Assembly: GCA_022560735.1 (NCBI GenBank)
Contig: JADFSO010000004.1
Location: 61,782 to 125,781, forward strand
DNA length: 64,000 nucleotides
From: Pseudomonadota bacterium
Lineage (GTDB): Bacteria > Pseudomonadota > Gammaproteobacteria > Steroidobacterales > MnTg04
Direction of reading: 5' to 3'
Shown here: piece after piece, positions 59,116 through 64,000 of the stretch
How positions within the stretch are numbered: position 1 is the stretch's first letter
How the letters are laid out: each line of letters begins with the position of its first letter
Notes under the pieces: model-generated
The model's input: only the letters and a program-made list of their open reading frames with translations
Databases searched by the model: none
What the model was told of the DNA's origin: nothing
Program-made: the position numbers and the translations under genes

Positions 59116-60870
59116 TCAGTATGGCAACAACGCCGCATCGGCCGATTCGTCGCCAGCGAGCATATCCGCTCGCACCAAGGGTATGGGTGGTGCGCCATAG
59201 GAAAGAAAAGCATCGTGGAACTCCTTCCACGCGGCGCGTCCGCCACGGCTCGCAGTCCAGTCGTCCCGGAGCTTTTTGATCATCAATTTGCCCAGCGTGT
59301 AATTGAGGTAGCCCGGGTCGAATGTCCCGCGGAACGCCTGCTGGCTGGCGTTGCCAAAATCCTGCACACCCTTGTCGATAAACATTTGCCTCGATTCTTC
59401 AACCGTCATGCCCTCGGTATGCAGGCCGATGGCGGACAGGAAACGCACGTTGCGCAACAAGGCATTCGATAGCTGGCCGATATGCGATTCCGGCGATTGT
59501 CCATCCAGACCGGCATCGAACATCATTTCTTCGGTGTAATGCGCCCAGCCTTCGGTATAGGAATAGGTAAAGAAGGTTCTGCCGAATGCGGATTCGGATC
59601 GGTTGGCATGCAGGAAATTCAAAAAATGTCCCGGCCAGACTTCGTGCACCGAGACATACAGCAATTTCTTTGCGCCCGGGATATAGGCGAGTTGATCCTC
59701 TTCCGACCAGCTCGGGTCGGGTGGGGCGATAAAGTAGGTCGATGGCAGGCCTTCCTCGAATGGCCCCGGTATATTGATATACGCGAAATTCCAGCGGTTG
59801 TAGGGCGGGGCTTCCTTCACCAGCGCTTCTTCAGTGCCCGGAATCGTAACCAGGTCCTTTGCGATCAGGAACTGCTTCAAGTCGGCCAATTGCCTGCGCG
59901 CGCCCTCGACCGGGCCGCCAGCCATCTTGACCCGGTCATTTTTGGCCGCACACTCATGAATGGACAGACCGGGTGCAAAGACCTCGCAGGCTTCTGCCAG
60001 CGCCGCAAGATTACGCTCGAGATCGGCTTCTCCGGCCGCTTTCAATTCCGCAATGCCGATATCGACGCCCTCCTTCATCCGCAACATCGTGAGGAATTTT
60101 TCCTCCCCCAGGGCGAAATTATCGCTGGCGGTTTCCAGTTCGCTGGCGAGCCAGGCGGTCGTTTCGTTCAGCGCTTCGATCGCGCCCGCATTGGCGGCTG
60201 AGAAACGGGCCTGCAGACTCGCGTCGTCAACGGCCGAGAAAATCTGCGGAACATTGTTGGCAAAAAATGTCGCGTAACCGTCCAGGATGGATCGGGAAAC
60301 TTCGATATGCGGTCTGGCCAGCGGTGTAACGAGGTTGCTGCGCATCTGGGCAAGATACGCGGGGATAGACCCTGCATGCCGGGTAAAGGCGGCCATCCGC
60401 TGGGGGAGCGGCGCATATTCGAGTGAAAGATAAATGCTTGGATCGATAGCGAAAGCGTAAAGCACGACGTTGGATTGCAGGAACCCGGAATGCTCGAGAA
60501 AGAATAATTGCTTGTCGGCAGTCGCCATGAGGTAAGAGCGCTCGAACTCTTCGCGGCTTGTCAGCACGTCATCCGCATAAGCCTCCGTTTGCGCTCTGCG
60601 TTCTTTGAGCCAGGCGATCTCGGCGGCAACCGCGGCCGGGCCGTATTCATGCAACTGACCGTCGTATTCGTGCCGTCCGGCGCCAACCGCGGCAGTGGGG
60701 TTGTGTGCGAAATACTCCTCGATAAACCGCTCGCGAAAAGCGGACCACGGCAATTGCTGACCAGCTGCTTCGGCCAGACCCGCAACATCCTTTTTATCGC
60801 CGGCAGGCTCGCAGGCGCCCAGGGTAGCCAGGATCAGGATGACAAAGAGATAACGCGACTTGATTTTCAT
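59116..60870 (-). CDS. DUF885 family lipoprotein (first of tandem pair)
   Basis: The 584-residue protein starts MKIKSRYLFVILILATLGAC with a lipobox (LGAC) followed by Glu-Pro, so it should be acylated. The DUF885 body contains LLYVSVHEVWPGHFLNFLHA (HEVWPGH), then YSYTEGWAHYTEEMMFDAGL with the downstream Glu, and ends near QAFRGTFDPGYLNYTLGKLM. Similar in plan to the neighbouring secreted paralogue but only moderately alike in sequence. Probably a membrane-attached peptidase; the substrate is unknown. The ATG at 60870 was chosen; the upstream frame (to 60960) has no signal. Confidence 0.86.
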   Translation of the reverse strand: MKIKSRYLFVILILATLGACEPAGDKKDVAGLAEAAGQQLPWSAFRERFIEEYFAHNPTAAVGAGRHEYDGQLHEYGPAAVAAEIAWLKERRAQTEAYADDVLTSREEFERSYLMATADKQLFFLEHSGFLQSNVVLYAFAIDPSIYLSLEYAPLPQRMAAFTRHAGSIPAYLAQMRSNLVTPLARPHIEVSRSILDGYATFFANNVPQIFSAVDDASLQARFSAANAGAIEALNETTAWLASELETASDNFALGEEKFLTMLRMKEGVDIGIAELKAAGEADLERNLAALAEACEVFAPGLSIHECAAKNDRVKMAGGPVEGARRQLADLKQFLIAKDLVTIPGTEEALVKEAPPYNRWNFAYINIPGPFEEGLPSTYFIAPPDPSWSEEDQLAYIPGAKKLLYVSVHEVWPGHFLNFLHANRSESAFGRTFFTYSYTEGWAHYTEEMMFDAGLDGQSPESHIGQLSNALLRNVRFLSAIGLHTEGMTVEESRQMFIDKGVQDFGNASQQAFRGTFDPGYLNYTLGKLMIKKLRDDWTASRGGRAAWKEFHDAFLSYGAPPIPLVRADMLAGDESADAALLPY

Positions 60871-61045
60871 AATATTCCTCGGGGTATGGTCTGACGGCCG
60901 GACTGGCGCTCCGGCGAGTATACCTGTCGTTTTGCGTTGTGGCACATGATGGTGGTGCATCGTCTTGGCAATCCGACTGCTGATAATTCATAATCCGCCG
61001 GTCCGAAAAGCATGAATCTCATTTTTTTCTTCGAGGCGATCGTTT

Positions 61046-61819
61046 ATGGCCAAACTGAAGGCATCGTTGATCCATCTCGCGCTGAGCAGCGTTGTGGTCG
61101 GCAGTATCTTTCTGATCATCTTTTTTGCCTGGTACCCCTATCCGTATTTCGAGATCCGCGGGGCCGGGGGTATCGTGCTGATCCTGATCGGCGTCGACCT
61201 GGTGCTCGGGCCGCTGCTGACTTTCATCGTTTACAAGCCGAAGAAGAAGTCCCTCGTATTCGACCTGTCGGTTATCGTCATGATCCAGCTTGCGGCACTG
61301 GTCTATGGCGTTAATGCGATCTACGAAGAACGCCCGTATTTCATGGTTTACGCCGTTGACCGGTTCACTTTGCTGGCCGAAAAAGACGTCGATTTCTCAG
61401 AAATTACCGACCAGTCACTGATGGAAAAACCAGGTATCGGCCCGCTCATGGTGCTGGCAAAGATGCCCGAGGACCCGCAGGAAAAGCAACAACTGATGAC
61501 GGAAGTCGTGTTCGAGAACAAACCGGATCTGGATCGCCGGCCGAAATACTGGGTCCCGTACCCGGAGAATCTGGAGATTGTTCTTGCCAGAGCGAAAACG
61601 CTACGGGAGCTAAGAGAGAAACGCGAGTCCGTGGAAGACCTGGTGGACAAAATAGTCGCCGACCACGGCGGGAGCATAGATGACCTGGTGTTTGCGCCGA
61701 TGATCGGCAAGAACGGCGATTTCGCGATCGTGCTGGACAGAAACACCGGCAGGCTGGTGGATGCCATCGCCGTCGATCCCTGGCTGGACGACGATCTACC
61801 CCTGCCCCACGACGAATGA
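61046..61819 (+). CDS. TfpX/TfpZ-type type IV pilin accessory protein
   Basis: The 257-residue protein has three or four N-terminal membrane segments (LIHLALSSVVVGSIFLIIFF, GGIVLILIGVDLVLGPLLTF, FDLSVIVMIQLAALVYGVNA) with the conserved WYPYPYFEIRGAGG and IGVDLVLGPLLTFIVYKPKK blocks, then a soluble C-terminal domain. Members aid pilin assembly or modification next to pilA-type genes; here no pilin gene lies beside it in the window. Divergent from the DUF885 pair; a strong terminator follows. Confidence 0.85.
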   Translation: MAKLKASLIHLALSSVVVGSIFLIIFFAWYPYPYFEIRGAGGIVLILIGVDLVLGPLLTFIVYKPKKKSLVFDLSVIVMIQLAALVYGVNAIYEERPYFMVYAVDRFTLLAEKDVDFSEITDQSLMEKPGIGPLMVLAKMPEDPQEKQQLMTEVVFENKPDLDRRPKYWVPYPENLEIVLARAKTLRELREKRESVEDLVDKIVADHGGSIDDLVFAPMIGKNGDFAIVLDRNTGRLVDAIAVDPWLDDDLPLPHDE

Positions 61820-61827
61820 CCAGAGGA

Positions 61828-61857
61828 GGGCGGTCGTGGTCACGACCGCCCTTTTTT
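61828..61857 (+). terminator. Intrinsic terminator after the pilin accessory gene
   Basis: GGGCGGTCGTG is followed almost at once by its perfect complement CACGACCGCCC, then six T. The formal loop is two bases, so the real loop opens a few pairs. Confidence 0.9.
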
Positions 61858-61952
61858 ATGGCTAACGAGATTTACCCCGGCCCGCCAATTTCTGCTGAAA
61901 GCCATACAAATCCGGCCGATTGTGGTAAATTTGCGCCCCGCTGAGACTCACT

Positions 61953-62026
61953 GGCTAGGTGGCAGAGTGGTTATGCAGCGGCCTGCAAAGCCGTGTACGT
62001 CGGTTCGATTCCGTCCCTAGCCTCCA
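61953..62026 (+). tRNA. tRNA-Cys (anticodon GCA)
   Basis: A 74-base cloverleaf with CCA. The acceptor GGCTAGG pairs with CCTAGCC, the anticodon loop CTGCAAA is closed by CGGC/GCCG, and the T-arm reads CGGTTCGATTCCG. A small GACGC-TTTT-GCGTC hairpin follows at 62033-62046. Confidence 0.97.
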
Positions 62027-62057
62027 TCCATTGACGCTTTTGCGTCATGCCGATGGC

Positions 62058-62063
62058 TATAAT
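62058..62063 (+). promoter_or_regulatory. -10 element of tRNA-Leu promoter
   Basis: A perfect TATAAT lies 33 bases before the tRNA, followed by GACCGGG. The only good -35 hexamer, TTGACG at 62031, is 21 bases away, longer than normal, so the -35 is unclear. tRNA-Cys and tRNA-Leu may also be co-transcribed. Confidence 0.5.
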
Positions 62064-62096
62064 GACCGGGACTCAGCGATATCCATGCCCCACACC

Positions 62097-62185
62097 GCCC
62101 GGGTGGCGAAATTGGTAGACGCAAGGGACTTAAAATCCCTCGGAGATACATCTCCTTGCCGGTTCGATTCCGGCCCCGGGCACCA
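62097..62185 (+). tRNA. tRNA-Leu (anticodon UAA)
   Basis: An 89-base class II tRNA with CCA. The acceptor GCCCGGG pairs with CCCGGGC, the anticodon stem AGGGA/TCCCT closes the loop CTTAAAA, a long variable arm (CGGAGATACATCTCC) is present, and the T-arm has GGTTCGATTCC. Confidence 0.98.
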
Positions 62186-62258
62186 ATTAGCCTGGTTCTA
62201 TGCTTTTTGAGCCTGCCACAAGCTATTAATATGCGCGGCCACTTTCAGCGTCTGCAAC

Positions 62259-62972
62259 TCACTGAGTTCGTGTTATTTCGAGGACGCTATAAACTTGCAT
62301 GTCCTCCACTTTCAGGTACTGAACGCCTGAACGACAACTCTCGCCTCTCTTTTTGTCCCCAAAAATCACAAACTGCGTTAGGGTGAAAGAACTTGTATCG
62401 TTACCTACCGGAAGGAATGGATCGTCGAGTACGCCAATCAGATCAAAATTGATATCCACATCAGACCCTTCAGCCTCTACGTCCTTAAATCTGATCCGGA
62501 TATCGCTGCCCACAGTGCCGGCCTTATTGCCACCCGAATTGTCGATCGTCCAGTTATCGGCTACAGCAACGCCTAGAGGCGGGTTAGTCGTTAACAAGTT
62601 AGCACACGAGCCGAACACGATGTCCCACGCCATTTGATCATCAGTTGGGTCATCAGGGGGGATATCGGGGGGGCGAGACATATCGAGGGCAACTTTACTA
62701 TGGTAAGAATTTCCTCTCTTGTTGGGAGTGACCGTCACGGCGATGGCGCTGTTGTCGTTCATGTCGCGGAATATAAAGCCGCCCATGGTTAGTTTAGCTG
62801 TATACACGGCCGATGTCTCGCCGTTGCCGTCATCGTCGTGGCAGTGTCCCGCTGCCGGTTCCTCACAGTCGTTAATGTCGGGCTTGTCCGCGAAAGAAGG
62901 ATTCGCGTAGCCGAGCGTCATAACAGCTATAGCTAAGCTCAGTGAAAGAGTTGATAAACGTAAAGTATTCAT
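62259..62972 (-). CDS. Secreted protein of unknown function, tandem paralogue 1
   Basis: The 237-residue protein has a signal peptide (MNTLRLSTLSLSLAIAVMTL, cleaved near SFAD), a short Cys/Asp-rich stretch (NDCEEPAAGHCHDDDGNGE) and a body of beta-type segments (AVYTAKLTMGGFIFRDMNDN, WDIVFGSCANLLTTNP, VAVADNWTIDNSGG, FTLTQFVIFGDKKRGESC). I recognise no family. It is paralogous to the next gene: shared signal peptide, an AWD-VF-SC block and an N(W)-I(D/R) block. AGGAGG precedes the ATG within a leader identical in both copies. The region looks less GC-rich than the rest of the window. Confidence 0.7.
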   Translation of the reverse strand: MNTLRLSTLSLSLAIAVMTLGYANPSFADKPDINDCEEPAAGHCHDDDGNGETSAVYTAKLTMGGFIFRDMNDNSAIAVTVTPNKRGNSYHSKVALDMSRPPDIPPDDPTDDQMAWDIVFGSCANLLTTNPPLGVAVADNWTIDNSGGNKAGTVGSDIRIRFKDVEAEGSDVDINFDLIGVLDDPFLPVGNDTSSFTLTQFVIFGDKKRGESCRSGVQYLKVEDMQVYSVLEITRTQ

Positions 62973-63014
62973 GGTGCCTCCTGCGACCTGTTCGGTCGAT
63001 GCGATATCCGCAGC
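62888..63014 (-). repeat. Leader/signal-peptide repeat, copy 1
   Basis: 127 bases covering the leader, Shine-Dalgarno and signal-peptide codons of paralogue 1. It is nearly identical to 63751-63877, with only a handful of differences, all inside the coding part; the non-coding leader from the ATG outward is identical. The period is 863 bases. Confidence 0.9.
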
Positions 63015-63033
63015 CCAGCCTACTTAGAGTTGT

Positions 63034-63835
63034 TTAAGTTTGCGTCGCCTTGATCTTGAGCATGTGAACAGCCTGATCCTGATTCGGATCCGGATCCGGA
63101 TCTGGATCCAAATCCATTATTTCGGTACCACCTTTAGACACGCAACTTTTCCTTGGATGTACTCCCTTCACTGTTCCCCCGGTGATCCAAGAGCTGATCA
63201 TGGGGTATTCCTTCGCTTCGTCCGAGTTCGAGTCGGGGAGCCACACGGCGTTCGGGTCGTCGAAGAGATCGTTACCGATCAATTGCAGCGTGACCGTGAA
63301 GTCGGCGCCTTCTAGGTTGGTGGAGTTTCCTTGGACGTCGAACGGGATGTCGAACATTACGAGACGGACGCCTCCGTCCCTATTGATCCTCCAGTTGCCA
63401 GCCGGGACCGTGAATCCGGAGACCACGATCGGGGTCGGCCCTATATAGAATCGGGTGGGGCCCAAAAAAGTTCTCGCAAGAGGCGAATACCGCATCCCAA
63501 GCGCACACGGCTTTGTCTGTGGGATTTGTACTGTCCGAGTTGCAAGCAAACTCGCCGGGACGTGAGAATGTGAGTGCCGAGACAGGATTCGGGAATAGAG
63601 CGTTTTCCTTCGCGTTCGGAGTGACATCCACGGGGGAGTCGAAGTCGAACACCCTGCCCATTAGCTCGACGGTATACTCGATTCCGGTGGTGTTGTTACC
63701 GCCACCGCAGCCCGGAGTTCCGGGAAGGGCGCCGTCACATTTTTTTGGTGCCGCGAAAGAGGGATTTGCGTAGCCGAGCGTCAAAACAGCTACAACTAAG
63801 CTCAGTGAAAGAGTTGATAAACGTAAAGTATTCAT
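63034..63835 (-). pseudogene. Secreted protein of unknown function, tandem paralogue 2 (frameshifted)
   Basis: The gene starts at ATG 63835 (MNTLRLSTLSLSLVVAVLTL signal peptide). The frame from 63835 reads AWDAVFASCENFFGPHPILY and loses similarity; the overlapping frame from 63627 continues it as FLGPTRFYIGPTPIVVSGFT to VPAGNWRINRDGGVRLVMFD, matching paralogue 1. Removing one base from a run of six T on the minus strand (plus 63463-63468) joins the two. The restored protein would have about 265 residues, ending after an Asp-Pro repeat (DLDPDPDPDPNQDQ). It may be a pseudogene, a sequencing slip or a switchable homopolymer. The function is unknown. Confidence 0.65.
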
Positions 63836-63877
63836 GGTGCCTCCTGCGACCTGTTCGGTCGATGCGATATCCGCAGC
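63751..63877 (-). repeat. Leader/signal-peptide repeat, copy 2
   Basis: The second copy of the 127-base repeat described at 62888-63014, in the same orientation, at the start of the frameshifted paralogue. Confidence 0.9.
63836..63861 (-). promoter_or_regulatory. Leader hairpin next to the Shine-Dalgarno (also at 62973-62998)
   Basis: On the minus strand the leader reads CGACCGAACAGGTCGC followed by AGGAGG, four bases and ATG. CGACC/GGTCG form a five-pair hairpin with a five-base loop ending one or two bases before the Shine-Dalgarno. The same sequence stands before both paralogues, so it may control ribosome access. Confidence 0.45.
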
Positions 63878-64000
63878 TTGGCGATCTTTGCGTCCTTCGG
63901 GGAGTCATCCATGGCTTCTCGGAGAAAGCGAGTTTCCCGTGGAAATCTTGCTTCCCAGCTATTCACGAGCAACCCGAAGCATATCCGGTGTTTTGAGAAA
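63878..64000. other. Right edge, no gene recognised
   Basis: Upstream of the frameshifted paralogue. I see no convincing coding frame or RNA gene, and no further copy of the leader repeat. Confidence 0.5.

Noticed and set aside
62033..62046. GACGC-TTTT-GCGTC as a terminator after tRNA-Cys
   Set aside because: The stem is only five pairs and no T-run follows; it may be a processing hairpin.
63081..63116. GGATCC-type short repeats as a CRISPR or satellite
   Set aside because: They are in-frame Asp-Pro codons at the end of the secreted paralogue, with no spacers.

Overview
The window is a GC-rich (visibly about 60%) gammaproteobacterial chromosome segment. The order ruvCAB-ybgC-tolQRAB-pal-cpoB-queEC, a RelA with the RelA-type EFDD motif, a GacA-like regulator near uvrC-pgsA-tRNA-Gly, class II DAHP synthase, AcnA, FumC and an HSDL2-like SDR fit a free-living, probably aquatic or sediment aerobic heterotroph of an early-branching or Chromatiales/Xanthomonadales-like gammaproteobacterial line. 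The genus cannot be fixed from the sequence alone. I see no phage, no intact insertion sequence and no CRISPR array.

Layout. 1-11.4 kb: relA (runs off the left edge), yebC, Holliday-junction genes ruvCAB, the Tol-Pal envelope operon and preQ0 synthesis genes queE and queC. 11.4-13.4 kb: tRNA-Lys, a small scar (IS-end-like repeats plus a truncated amidotransferase), homoserine kinase and a NERD protein. 13.4-27.5 kb: mostly housekeeping genes on the minus strand (M20 peptidase, TatD, ABC-2 exporter, DUF2333, SDR, aconitase, mnmA, nudJ) with fadH and ygjP on the plus strand. 27.5-33.2 kb: an accessory cell-surface block made of a TPR/beta-barrel outer-membrane protein of Slam (DUF560, type XI secretion) type, a secreted FecR-domain protein ending in a TbpB-like barrel, and a large Cadherin/HYR-like lipoprotein. 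The first two each have a CRP-like palindrome upstream. 33.2-41.2 kb: purB, fumC, nudL, mazG, a glycine-zipper protein, and a PepSY/PhoP-like/PhoQ-like set. 41.2-49.4 kb: slipin/NfeD pair, short asparaginase-like protein, MBL hydrolase, REP elements, a lysine-degradation pair and DAHP synthase. 49.4-54 kb: rluE, a GacA-like regulator with a degenerate receiver, a UDG, uvrC, pgsA, tRNA-Gly. 54-61.8 kb: an uncharacterised membrane protein with a cupredoxin-like partner, a YncE-like propeller, two tandem DUF885 proteins and a TfpX/TfpZ-type pilin accessory protein. 61.9-64 kb: tRNA-Cys, tRNA-Leu and two tandem paralogous secreted proteins with identical leaders, one of them frameshifted.

The strongest candidate for an undescribed system is the surface block at 27.5-30.7 kb. 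A Slam-like exporter and a FecR/TbpB-barrel cargo candidate share a promoter architecture. The membrane protein/cupredoxin pair at 54-56 kb and the GacA-like regulator that has lost its phosphorylation residues are the next most interesting. Functional statements rest on motif and family recognition by eye; no database search was run.
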